DNA from: Burkholderiaceae bacterium
GTDB taxonomy: Bacteria; Pseudomonadota; Gammaproteobacteria; Burkholderiales; Burkholderiaceae_C
Reading direction: 5' to 3'
DNA length: 64,000 nucleotides
NCBI GenBank assembly: GCA_026125795.1
Contig: JAHCKM010000001.1
Span: forward strand, 186,001 to 250,000
The notes beneath the pieces were generated by a model. The model searched no databases, was not told the origin of the DNA, and worked only from the letters and a program-made list of their open reading frames with translations. Positions 42,015 through 50,452 of this stretch are shown in pieces; position 1 is the stretch's first letter, and the number at the start of each line of letters is the position of its first letter. The translations under genes and the position numbers were made by a program.

Positions 42015-42809
42015 ATGATTCTATCGACCACCTCGGCCGCAGCATGGATTGCCTGCGCTGCACTGGTGGCGTACGCGCTGGCCGCGTATCCGGGACGGGC
42101 CGGCTCGCGCCTCAACACGTCGGCGCTCGCGATCGGATGGCTGATGCATGCCCTTGCCCTGGCATTCGACATTGCGGGTTCCGGCGCCGGCGCACGCTTC
42201 GGTTTCGGGCCGGTGCTGTCCCTCACCGTCTGGATGGTCGTGCTGGTCTACGGCATCGAGAGCCGCATGCTGCCGTTGCCGGCGGTGCGGCGCACGCTGG
42301 CCATCGCCGGCTGCGTGGCCGTATTGCTGGCGTGGGCGTTTCCGGGCGAGGTGCGGTTGGCCAGCGCCAGCCCGTGGGCGCCGGTGCACTGGGTGCTGGG
42401 TGTCGTGTCGTACGGCCTGTTTGCGGTGGCGGTGCTGCACGCCTGTCTGCTCGACGCGGCCGAACGGCGCATGCGGCGGCAGGTCGCGGGCTCGGGCACC
42501 GTCATGGGATTGCCGCTGCTGCGGCTGGAGCGCATCACTTTCGCCTTTGTCGAGGCCGGCTTCATCGTTTTGACGCTCGCACTGGTGCTGGGCGTGCTCA
42601 CCGCCGCACGCTGGCGGTGGGACCACAAGACGGTGTTTTCGCTGCTCGGCTGGGCGGTGTTCGCCGCGCTGCTGAGCGGCCGTTGGATCAGCGGGTGGCG
42701 CGGCCGGCAGGCCACGCGCTGGCTGTATGCCGGCGCGGCGCTGCTGTTGCTGGCCTACGCAGGGTCACGCTTCGTTCTGGAGGTCGTGTTGGGCCGAACC
42801 GCCTACTGA
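42015..42809 (+). CDS. CcsA/YpjD-like inner-membrane protein
   Basis: A 264-residue protein with about eight hydrophobic helices. WAPVHWVLGVVSYGLFAVAV and the C-terminal WDHKTVFSLLGWAVFAALL are the signatures of the cytochrome c assembly (CcsA) / YpjD family, with His residues that could handle heme. It is divergent from ffh, as ypjD-type genes are in many gamma- and betaproteobacteria. A true role in cytochrome c maturation is unproven. Confidence 0.85.
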   Translation: MILSTTSAAAWIACAALVAYALAAYPGRAGSRLNTSALAIGWLMHALALAFDIAGSGAGARFGFGPVLSLTVWMVVLVYGIESRMLPLPAVRRTLAIAGCVAVLLAWAFPGEVRLASASPWAPVHWVLGVVSYGLFAVAVLHACLLDAAERRMRRQVAGSGTVMGLPLLRLERITFAFVEAGFIVLTLALVLGVLTAARWRWDHKTVFSLLGWAVFAALLSGRWISGWRGRQATRWLYAGAALLLLAYAGSRFVLEVVLGRTAY

Positions 42810-42816
42810 ATTCATC

Positions 42817-43053
42817 ATGATGCGATTCCTGATCCTGGCGCTGGTGGTGGGATTGGTCGTCTGGTGGCTGGTGGGACGCTCGCGCAAGCGCACCACCGAC
42901 CACTCGGACACGCGGTCATCACAGACGCCGACCGCGTTTGCGGTGTGCGCGCACTGTGGCGTGCACCTGCCGATCAGCGACGCTGTGCTCGATGGTCAGA
43001 CCGCGTACTGCAGCGACGCCCATCGCCTGGCCGGGCCGCGCCAGCGCGGCTGA
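42817..43053 (+). CDS. PP0621 family zinc-ribbon protein
   Basis: A 78-residue protein with an N-terminal membrane helix (residues 2-20) and a C-terminal Cys/His motif: CAHCGVHLP and YCSDAHR, a likely zinc site. ATG 42817 is taken; ATG 42820 is equally possible. It sits between the YpjD-like gene and pilS, a position this family often has in betaproteobacteria. Confidence 0.85.
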   Translation: MMRFLILALVVGLVVWWLVGRSRKRTTDHSDTRSSQTPTAFAVCAHCGVHLPISDAVLDGQTAYCSDAHRLAGPRQRG

Positions 43054-43059
43054 AACCTG

Positions 43060-44961
43060 ATGACCGACGGCGCACGCCTCGAGCGTCGACAGTCGGATCG
43101 CCGCCGCGGCGATCGACGCACGCGGCCCCCAGCGGAGGGGTCGTGGTTCGGCGCACTTGGCGCCGAGGGCGACACCGGCTTCCATGCCGACGATGGGGCC
43201 GATGTGCGCGCAGATCGTGCGCCAGCCGGCGCGGATGCGGCGGGTGAGGAACGGCGCCAGCGCACGCGTGAAGCACGCCGCATCGCGACGTCGGGCGACA
43301 CCGCGATGCGGCGCGTCTTCCGAACGTACGTTGCGGCGCGCGCGGTGCTCGGTCTGCTGCTGGCGCTGGTGCCTTGGGTGGTGGCGCTGCCGAGCGTGCG
43401 CAGCCCGCTGCCGTTGATCCTGGTGTGTCTGGGTTACGCGGTACAGAGCATCACGCTGTGGTTGTTGCCACGGCTGCGGGATGGCGATTGGCAGGTGGTG
43501 ACGCGCCTCCGCCGGCGCCAATGGCTGGCCACGATCGGCTTCGACGTGGTGGTGTTCGCCGCGTTGCATCTGTTCGACCCAGCGGCCAACCTCAATTTCG
43601 GAGCGCTGCTGGTGTTGCCGGTGCTGATGTCCGGTGTGTTGACCACGCGCTTGGCTTCGATGGGCACGGCCGCCGTGGTGGCCGTCGTCCTGCTCATCGG
43701 CGTGTTGCGCTCGGCCCCCGGCCCGGCCGACAGTGGCGTGATGTTTGCGCAGGCCGGCCTGGCCGGCATCGGCGTGTTCATGATCGCGCTGCTGGCCGGC
43801 GAGTTCTCCGGCCGCCTGGTGCGCGAGGAGATGGCGGCACGCGGCAGTCTGGAGATCGCGCGGCAGCAGGCCCAGCTCAATCGGCTGGTGATCGACGAGA
43901 TGGTCGAGGGCGTGCTGGTGGTGGACCATCGCGCACGCGTGCGCGCCGCCAACCCGGCCGCTCGTGCGCTGCTGGCGCCGCGCGGCATGACCGATCCTGC
44001 ACCGTTCCCGCTGCACAGCAACGACGCGTGGTCCACCTTGCAGGCTGCCGTCGAGCGCGCGTTTGAGGACGGTGCGTGGCCCGATTCGGCGCGCGAAGTG
44101 CGTTTGATGTTCGACGACGGCCGTTCGCGCACGCTGCAGGTCCGCGCGCGCTTCACCGGGCGCCGGACACAGGATGCCGACGGCCTGCCGCCCGAGCAGT
44201 TCTGTGTCGTGTTCCTGGATGACTTGCGCAACGTGCAACTGCGCCAGCGGCAGGAGAAGCTGGCGGCGATGGGCCGCGTGTCGGCCGGCATCGCGCACGA
44301 GATCCGCAATCCGCTGGCCGCGATCGCGCAGGCCAACGCGCTGCTCTTGGAAGACGTGCTGTCCAACGAGCAGCAGCAGCTCACTCGCATGGTGGCCGAC
44401 AACGTCGACCGGCTGAAGCGCATCGTCGACGATGTGATGGAAGCGGCGCCCGGCGCGCCCGCCGAGACGCGCATTCTCGATGCCACCGCGGCCGTTCAGG
44501 CGGCGTGCACCGACTGGGCGCGCACGGTGCAACTAAAGCTCGGCACCGACAGCCGGCTGCGCATTGACCTGCCCGATGCACCGTTGGGCGTCAGTTTCGA
44601 CCCCGATCACCTGCGTCGGGTGCTGGTCAACCTGCTCGACAACGCCGGTCGCTACGCCAGCAACTCGCCCGGTGCGATCCACGTGAAGCTGCTCGAACGC
44701 GACGACACGACCGCTCTGCTTGCGGTGGCCAGCGACGGCGCCGCGATCGCGGCAGACGTCGAACGCCACCTGTTCGAGCCGTTCTTCTCGACGCGCAGCC
44801 GCGGCACCGGTCTGGGCCTGTATATTTGTCGCGAGCTGTGCGTGCGCCACGGCGCGAACATCGAGTTCAGTCCGCTTGGCGGCGATGAGCGGCATCACAA
44901 TGAATTCCGCGTGACGATGCAGCGCGCATTGTTGGCACCCGAAACCACGAGCCCTGCATGA
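43060..44961 (+). CDS. pilS: Sensor histidine kinase PilS
   Basis: A kinase of up to 633 residues that controls type IV pilin expression through PilR. About six membrane helices (85-235) are followed by a PAS-like region and a kinase core: phospho-acceptor His413 in GIAHEIRNPLAA, N box near 518 (LVNLLDNAGRYA), and a degenerate G1 region (ASDGAAIAAD) before FEPFFSTRSRGTGLGLYICR. The first 82 residues are Arg/Asp/Gly-rich and probably disordered; ATG 43306 would begin just before the membrane part. It overlaps pilR by four bases. Confidence 0.93.
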   Translation: MTDGARLERRQSDRRRGDRRTRPPAEGSWFGALGAEGDTGFHADDGADVRADRAPAGADAAGEERRQRTREARRIATSGDTAMRRVFRTYVAARAVLGLLLALVPWVVALPSVRSPLPLILVCLGYAVQSITLWLLPRLRDGDWQVVTRLRRRQWLATIGFDVVVFAALHLFDPAANLNFGALLVLPVLMSGVLTTRLASMGTAAVVAVVLLIGVLRSAPGPADSGVMFAQAGLAGIGVFMIALLAGEFSGRLVREEMAARGSLEIARQQAQLNRLVIDEMVEGVLVVDHRARVRAANPAARALLAPRGMTDPAPFPLHSNDAWSTLQAAVERAFEDGAWPDSAREVRLMFDDGRSRTLQVRARFTGRRTQDADGLPPEQFCVVFLDDLRNVQLRQRQEKLAAMGRVSAGIAHEIRNPLAAIAQANALLLEDVLSNEQQQLTRMVADNVDRLKRIVDDVMEAAPGAPAETRILDATAAVQAACTDWARTVQLKLGTDSRLRIDLPDAPLGVSFDPDHLRRVLVNLLDNAGRYASNSPGAIHVKLLERDDTTALLAVASDGAAIAADVERHLFEPFFSTRSRGTGLGLYICRELCVRHGANIEFSPLGGDERHHNEFRVTMQRALLAPETTSPA

Positions 44962-46478
44962 ACAGTCCGGCGCACTACAGCCTGCTCGTTGTCGACGACG
45001 AGCCCGATCTGCGCACGTTGTACGAGCTCACGCTGCTGCGCGAAGGCTACGACGTGGAGTCCGCCGCGTCGGTGGACGATGCCTGGCAGCGCTTGTCGAG
45101 CCGCACCTACAGCGCGGTCATCACCGACATGCGCCTTCCCGACGGTTCGGGGCTCGACTTGCTGAAGCGACTCGAGACGGCCAAGCGGCGCGAAAAGGCG
45201 ATCGTCATCACCGCCTATGGCTCAGCCGAGGGAGCGGTTGAGGCGCTGAAGGCCGGTGCGTTCGACTACCTGACCAAGCCGGTCGATCTGCGGCAGTTCC
45301 GCAGCGTGGTCGCTTCTGCGCTCGGCCGCACGGCGCCGGGAACGGTCGCGACGTCGCGCGAGCCGGTAGGCACGGCGTCGCCGGCGCGTGCCGGCGACGA
45401 AACGCCGTCGGAAAGCGCCCAACTGAATCCCGCGCTGACGCGGCTGGCCGGGCGCTCGCAGGCGATGCAGCAGGTGCGCTCGTTGGTCGAGCGCGTCGCG
45501 CGCAGCATGGCGCCGGTATTGATTCAGGGCGAATCGGGTACGGGCAAGGAGTTGGTCGCACGCGCGATCCACGCCTGCTCCACGCGCAGCGAAGGTCCGT
45601 TCATTGCGGTGAACTGCGGCGCCATTCCGGAGCAGTTGCTGGAGGCGGAGTTCTTCGGCTACCGCAAGGGGTCGTTCACCGGCGCCCACGAGGACCGCGA
45701 GGGTTTCGTGCAGGCAGCGCAGGGCGGCACGCTCTTTCTCGACGAGATCGGTGACCTGCCGCTGGCAATGCAGAGCAAGCTGCTGCGGGTGATCCAAGAG
45801 CGAACCGTGCGGCCGGTGGGTGCGGTCACCGAAACGCCGATCAACGTGCGCGTGGTCAGCGCGACCCACAAGGACCTCGCTGCCGAGGTGCACGAGGGAC
45901 GTTTCCGACAGGACCTGTTCTACCGCCTCAACGTGATCCAGATCCGGGTGCCGGCGCTGCGCGAGCGCATCGCCGACCTGGCCGCCATTTGCGAGCTCGT
46001 ACTGGCTCGCATCGCGGCCGAGGCCGGTATCTCGCCGCCGCCGAAGTTGTCCGCTCAGGCGATGGATCGGCTGTCGGAGTACGCGTTCCCAGGCAACGTG
46101 CGCGAGCTCGAGAATCTGCTGCACCGCGCGCTCGCGTTGTCGTCGGGCGAGGTGATCGAGTGGGCCGACCTCGGTCTGCCTGACGATGTATTCGTAGACA
46201 GCGGCATCGTCGACCTCGATGCGCTGCACGCGGCCAGCGAGGCTGCGCGCAAGGCGGTGGCTCAGGCGCCGCACGGCGATCTGCCGACCGACCTTGTGGC
46301 CTACCTTGACCAGGTGGAGCGCGACATCCTGACGCGTGCGCTCGAACAGCACCGCTTCAACCGCACGGCCGCCGGGGCGAGCCTGGGCTTGTCGCTGCGG
46401 CAGATGCGCTACCGCATGGCACGGCTGGGCGTGAACGTGGCCGATCACGTCGGCGAGCGTGGCGACAGCTCGTACTGA
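44958..46478 (+). CDS. pilR: Sigma54-dependent response regulator PilR
   Basis: A 506-residue activator. The receiver domain (8-122) has phospho-acceptor Asp57 (VITDMRLP); the AAA+ domain has Walker A GESGTGKE (191-198), the sigma54 loop GSFTGA near 235, and GGTLFLDEIGDLP; a Fis-type HTH is at the C-terminus (NRTAAGASLGLSLRQMRYRM). It should activate pilA with RpoN. pilA is not in the window. Confidence 0.96.
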   Translation: MNSPAHYSLLVVDDEPDLRTLYELTLLREGYDVESAASVDDAWQRLSSRTYSAVITDMRLPDGSGLDLLKRLETAKRREKAIVITAYGSAEGAVEALKAGAFDYLTKPVDLRQFRSVVASALGRTAPGTVATSREPVGTASPARAGDETPSESAQLNPALTRLAGRSQAMQQVRSLVERVARSMAPVLIQGESGTGKELVARAIHACSTRSEGPFIAVNCGAIPEQLLEAEFFGYRKGSFTGAHEDREGFVQAAQGGTLFLDEIGDLPLAMQSKLLRVIQERTVRPVGAVTETPINVRVVSATHKDLAAEVHEGRFRQDLFYRLNVIQIRVPALRERIADLAAICELVLARIAAEAGISPPPKLSAQAMDRLSEYAFPGNVRELENLLHRALALSSGEVIEWADLGLPDDVFVDSGIVDLDALHAASEAARKAVAQAPHGDLPTDLVAYLDQVERDILTRALEQHRFNRTAAGASLGLSLRQMRYRMARLGVNVADHVGERGDSSY

Positions 46479-47085
46479 GTCGGGTCGCGCCTGGCGCAGC
46501 GGCTGGTGGCATCGCGCCCAGCCGATCGAGTCGCCCAATCACAACGCGCGGCCCGATCCGCACGATGTGTCCTTGGTGGTGGTGCATTCGATCAGCCTGC
46601 CTCCCGGCGTGTATGGCGGCGATGCCATCGAACGCCTATTCACCAACACGCTCGACTGGGACGCGCATCCGTACTTTCAATCGATCCGCGGCCTCGAGGT
46701 GTCGGCGCATTTCATGATCCGGCGTTCTGGAAAATTGTTGCAGTTCGTATCGTGCGATCGCCGCGCGTGGCACGCGGGCGTGTCGCAGTGGCGCGGGCGC
46801 GACAACTGCAACGACTATTCGATCGGCATCGAGCTGGAGGGCCTCGAAGGTGAGCGCTTCGAGGCCGTGCAATACACACAACTGACCGCGCTGCTGCGTG
46901 CGCTGGCGCGCCGCTACAAGATCGGCGCGGTGGTCGGGCACGAGCACGTGGCGCCGGCGCGAAAGCACGATCCCGGCAGGGCTTTTGATTGGGCTCGCCT
47001 GGCGCGCGCGCTGCGCTGGTCGAGCGCGCGTGTGCCATTCGCGCCGCCAGCAACGACGCGCGTCGCAAGGGCAAAGCGGCCGTAG
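46459..47085 (+). CDS. ampD: 1,6-anhydro-N-acetylmuramyl-L-alanine amidase AmpD
   Basis: A 208-residue zinc amidase that recycles cell-wall muropeptides. Zinc ligands by analogy with E. coli AmpD are His43 (VVVHSISLPPG), His161 and Asp171 (GHEHVAPARKHDPG). GTG 46459 lies 20 bases inside the pilR 3' end. No ampR or beta-lactamase lies nearby, so the usual recycling role is the safe call. Confidence 0.95.
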   Translation: MATARTESGRAWRSGWWHRAQPIESPNHNARPDPHDVSLVVVHSISLPPGVYGGDAIERLFTNTLDWDAHPYFQSIRGLEVSAHFMIRRSGKLLQFVSCDRRAWHAGVSQWRGRDNCNDYSIGIELEGLEGERFEAVQYTQLTALLRALARRYKIGAVVGHEHVAPARKHDPGRAFDWARLARALRWSSARVPFAPPATTRVARAKRP

Positions 47086-47215
47086 CGTCAATGGCCATGC
47101 GCTGCGGCGGTTGCGCATCGCGCACGGGTGCGGGCCGTACGGGCGCCACGCATGCGCGTCCAACGCAACGCATCGGCGCACGGTTGGTCGGCGCGAAACG
47201 TCAAGGGGGAGAACC

Positions 47216-47231
47216 ACGCTACCCCTAGTGG
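47216..47231 (+). promoter_or_regulatory. NrdR box 1 upstream of nrdA
   Basis: ACGCTACCCCTAGTGG matches the NrdR consensus ACACTATATATAGTGT at about 10 of 16 positions and lies just upstream of the -35 box. Its start is 32 bases (three helical turns) from that of the second box, the usual spacing for paired NrdR sites. Confidence 0.65.
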
Positions 47232-47232
47232 G

Positions 47233-47261
47233 TTGAAGCGGCTCGAGGCCCCAGATATAGT
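47233..47261 (+). promoter_or_regulatory. nrdAB promoter
   Basis: TTGAAG (47233-47238), a 17-base spacer and TATAGT (47256-47261). This leaves a leader of about 110 bases before the nrdA ATG. NrdR boxes overlap the -10 and abut the -35, so repression when dATP/ATP-loaded NrdR binds is expected. Confidence 0.75.
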
Positions 47262-47263
47262 GT
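47248..47263 (+). promoter_or_regulatory. NrdR box 2 overlapping the nrdA -10 box
   Basis: GCCCCAGATATAGTGT matches the NrdR consensus at about 12 of 16 positions, with an intact right half ATATAGTGT. Confidence 0.75.
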
Positions 47264-47378
47264 CCGCCCGTGAGAAGTCGCGCACAACGAATGCACATCG
47301 CCATTGAGCGTGGTGCGATGCGCGTCCCGAGCTGACCTCGATCCAGACCCGGTCACAGACAAACCTACAGGGGTATCC

Positions 47379-50273
47379 ATGCAATCAGTGTCCTCCCGCG
47401 CTGCCGAAACGGCTCCCAAGTTGCACGCCGTTGCGGCCGTCGTCGCCACCGACTCGGCGTACGCGGGCTATCAGATCATCCGGCGCAACGGCGCCGTGGT
47501 CATGTTCGAGCCGAACAAGATCGCAGTGGCGCTGATGAAGGCGTTTCTTGCGGTGCATGGGACGCAGGGCGCCGCTTCCGCCAGCGTGCGCGAGACCGTG
47601 GATTCGCTTACTGAGACGGTGGTGCGCGCGTTGTTGCGCTCGCGACCCGGCGGCGGCACGTTCCACATCGAAGACGTGCAGGATCAGGTAGAGCTCGGCC
47701 TGATGCGCGGCGGCCACCACGAAGTGGCCCGTGCCTATGTCCTGTACCGCGAGCGCCGCGCACAGGAGCGAGCCAAGCAGGTGCAGCAGGCCGCGCCCCG
47801 CGTGCCGCAGCTGCATGTCACCGACAACGGTCAGCGCGTACCGCTCGACATGGCAGCGCTGCAAGCCCTGGTCGAATCGGCATGTGCAGGGCTGGGCGCC
47901 GACGTCACGGCCGAGCCGATCCTGGCTGAGACGCGGCGCAATCTCTACGACGGCGTGCCGATCGACGAGGTGCACAAGGCGGCGATCCTGGCGGCGCGCA
48001 CGTTGATCGAGAAAGAGCCGGCCTACACCCGCGCCACCGCGCGCCTGCTGCTGCACACGATCCGCAAGGAGGTGCTGGGCCAAGAGGTGCCGCAGACAGC
48101 GATGACACAGCGCTATCCGGAGTATTTCCCCGAGTTCATCGTGCGCGGCATCGCGGCCGAGCTGCTCGACCCGGCACTCAACCAGTTCGATCTGGCGCGG
48201 CTTGGCGCGGCGCTGAAGCCCGAACGCGACCTGCAGTTCGACTATCTCGGACTGCAGACGCTCTATGACCGCTATTTCCTTCACGTGCACGAGCAGCGCA
48301 TCGAGTTGCCGCAGGCGTTCTTCATGCGCGTGGCGATGGGCCTTGCGCTGCACGAGATTGACCGCGAGGCACGCGCCATCGAGTTCTATGACGTGTTGTC
48401 GAGCTTCGACTTCATGTCGAGCACGCCGACGCTGTTCAACTCCGGCACGTTGCGCTCGCAGCTGTCGAGTTGCTACCTGACCACGGTGGCCGATGACCTC
48501 GACGGCATCTACGAGGCGCTGAAGGAGAACGCGCTGCTGTCCAAGTACGCGGGCGGCCTGGGCAACGACTGGACCCCGGTGCGCGCGCTGGGCAGCTACA
48601 TCAAAGGCACCAACGGCAAGAGCCAGGGCGTTGTGCCGTTCCTGAAGGTGGTCAACGACACCGCGGTGGCGGTCAACCAGGGTGGCAAGCGCAAGGGCGC
48701 GGTGTGCGCCTACCTGGAGACCTGGCACCTCGACATCGAGGAGTTCCTCGAGCTGCGCAAGAACACCGGGGACGACCGCCGGCGCACGCACGACATGAAC
48801 ACCGCCAACTGGATTCCCGATCTGTTCATGAAGCGGGTGATGGAAGGCGGCGACTGGACACTGCTGTCGCCCAGCACCTGCCCGGACTTGCACGACAAGT
48901 TCGGGGCCGACTTCGAGGCCGCCTACACCGCCTATGAAGCCCGAGTCGACCGCGGTGAGCTCAAGCTGCACAAGCGCATCCCGGCACGCGACCTGTGGCG
49001 CAAGATGCTCACGATGCTGTTCGAGACCGGGCATCCGTGGATCACGTTCAAGGACGCCTGCAACGTGCGCAGCCCGCAGCAACACGTGGGGGTGGTTCAT
49101 TCGTCGAACCTGTGCACCGAGATCACGCTGAACACCGGTCCGTCGGAAATTGCGGTGTGCAACCTGGGGTCGGTCAACCTGGCGCAGCACCTGAAAGACG
49201 GCCAGATCGACCAAACCAAGCTGAAGCAGACCGTGTCGACGGCGATGCGCATGCTCGACAACGTGATCGACATCAACTACTACGCGGTCAAGAAGGCGCG
49301 TGACAGCAACCTGCGCCACCGCCCGGTCGGGCTGGGCGTAATGGGCTTCCAGGATGCGCTGTACCAGCTTCGGCTTCCCTACGCATCCGAAGCGGCTGTT
49401 GAGTTTGCCGACCGTTCGATGGAGGCGCTGTGCTACCACGCCTACTGGGCCTCGACCGAGCTGGCCGAGGAGCGCGGCCGCTATTCCAGCTACCGAGGCT
49501 CGTTGTGGGATCGCGGCATCCTGCCGCTGGACACGCTCGACCTGCTGGCCGAGCAGCGCGGCTCGGCGGCGTACGTCGAAGTGGATCGCAGCTCGGCGAT
49601 GGACTGGCCCGCGCTGCGCACGCGGATTGCCCACCACGGGATGCGCAACTCCAACTGCGTGGCCATTGCCCCCACCGCGACCATCAGCAACATCGTCGGG
49701 GTCGACGCTTCGATCGAGCCGTGCTTCGGCAACCTGTCGGTCAAGAGCAACCTGTCGGGCGAGTTCACCGTCATCAACGAGTACCTGGTGCGTGACCTGA
49801 AGCGTCTGAACCTCTGGGACGACGTGATGGTGATGGACCTCAAGCACTTCGACGGCTCGCTGCGCCGCATCGACCGCGTGCCGGAGGAGATCAAGCAGCT
49901 CTACGCCACCGCCTTCGAGGTCGAGCCGCAGTGGCTGGTCGAGGCCGCGGCGCGCCGGCAAAAGTGGATCGACCAAGCGCAGTCGCTCAATATCTACATG
50001 GCCGGAGCCTCGGGGCGGAAGCTCGATGAAATCTACAAGCTCGCCTGGGTGCGCGGCCTGAAGACCACCTACTACCTGCGCACAGTCGGTGCGACCCACG
50101 CGGAGAAATCCACCGTGAAGAGCGGGGCGCTCAATGCCGTGCCGATGAACGGCGGCGTTTCGCCGCTCGATGCAGTGGCGCATCAGGCGCGCGCGCAGAT
50201 CGAAGCGGCCGGACCCGCCACGGACGTGAAGTTCTGCTCGATCGACAACCCCGATTGCGAGGCCTGTCAGTGA
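47379..50273 (+). CDS. nrdA: Ribonucleoside-diphosphate reductase alpha subunit, class Ia, two ATP-cones
   Basis: A 964-residue large subunit of aerobic ribonucleotide reductase, longer than the 761-residue E. coli protein because it carries two N-terminal ATP-cone units: about residues 31-125 (YQIIRRNGAVVMFEPNKIAV) and 145-235 (LHVTDNGQRVPLDMAALQAL). This resembles the Pseudomonas aeruginosa type. Active-site Cys equivalents lie in SSCYLTTV, SNLCTEI and IAVCNLGSVNL, and the C-terminal pair is CEAC. ATG 47379 has AGGGG upstream. The partner nrdB follows. Confidence 0.97.
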   Translation: MQSVSSRAAETAPKLHAVAAVVATDSAYAGYQIIRRNGAVVMFEPNKIAVALMKAFLAVHGTQGAASASVRETVDSLTETVVRALLRSRPGGGTFHIEDVQDQVELGLMRGGHHEVARAYVLYRERRAQERAKQVQQAAPRVPQLHVTDNGQRVPLDMAALQALVESACAGLGADVTAEPILAETRRNLYDGVPIDEVHKAAILAARTLIEKEPAYTRATARLLLHTIRKEVLGQEVPQTAMTQRYPEYFPEFIVRGIAAELLDPALNQFDLARLGAALKPERDLQFDYLGLQTLYDRYFLHVHEQRIELPQAFFMRVAMGLALHEIDREARAIEFYDVLSSFDFMSSTPTLFNSGTLRSQLSSCYLTTVADDLDGIYEALKENALLSKYAGGLGNDWTPVRALGSYIKGTNGKSQGVVPFLKVVNDTAVAVNQGGKRKGAVCAYLETWHLDIEEFLELRKNTGDDRRRTHDMNTANWIPDLFMKRVMEGGDWTLLSPSTCPDLHDKFGADFEAAYTAYEARVDRGELKLHKRIPARDLWRKMLTMLFETGHPWITFKDACNVRSPQQHVGVVHSSNLCTEITLNTGPSEIAVCNLGSVNLAQHLKDGQIDQTKLKQTVSTAMRMLDNVIDINYYAVKKARDSNLRHRPVGLGVMGFQDALYQLRLPYASEAAVEFADRSMEALCYHAYWASTELAEERGRYSSYRGSLWDRGILPLDTLDLLAEQRGSAAYVEVDRSSAMDWPALRTRIAHHGMRNSNCVAIAPTATISNIVGVDASIEPCFGNLSVKSNLSGEFTVINEYLVRDLKRLNLWDDVMVMDLKHFDGSLRRIDRVPEEIKQLYATAFEVEPQWLVEAAARRQKWIDQAQSLNIYMAGASGRKLDEIYKLAWVRGLKTTYYLRTVGATHAEKSTVKSGALNAVPMNGGVSPLDAVAHQARAQIEAAGPATDVKFCSIDNPDCEACQ

Positions 50274-50400
50274 GCGCAGCACTCCACTCGATGCTCATCG
50301 ATCACGGCACGGTGCTCCACCAACACCGTGTGCGCGTCGTTCGAGCACGACCAACGATGCACATGCGCAACAACGCAGCGGTCCAAATGTCAAGAAGTGC

Positions 50401-50429
50401 TTGGTGTTTGAACACAACACTCTCATAAT
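50401..50429 (+). promoter_or_regulatory. Possible separate promoter for nrdB
   Basis: TTGGTG (50401-50406), a 17-base spacer and CATAAT (50424-50429), 24 bases upstream of the nrdB ATG. The -35 match is weak. The 179-base nrdA-nrdB gap shows no clear NrdR box. Confidence 0.4.
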
Positions 50430-50452
50430 CCGCAACCACAGGAAGCACTCAC

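Noticed and set aside
40802-42820. 672-residue open frame on the plus strand under ffh
   Set aside because: First part is antisense to ffh and the rest is out of frame with the YpjD-like gene.
42919-44532. 537-residue minus-strand frame under pilS
   Set aside because: Antisense to a sensor kinase with clear motifs; His/Gln/Arg-rich, no domain.
47385-50282. 965-residue open frame on the minus strand under nrdA
   Set aside because: Antisense to a well-supported nrdA; composition is that of a shadow frame.
50274-50400. Third NrdR box between nrdA and nrdB
   Set aside because: Only scattered matches such as ACACCGTGT; no ATAT core and no partner site.
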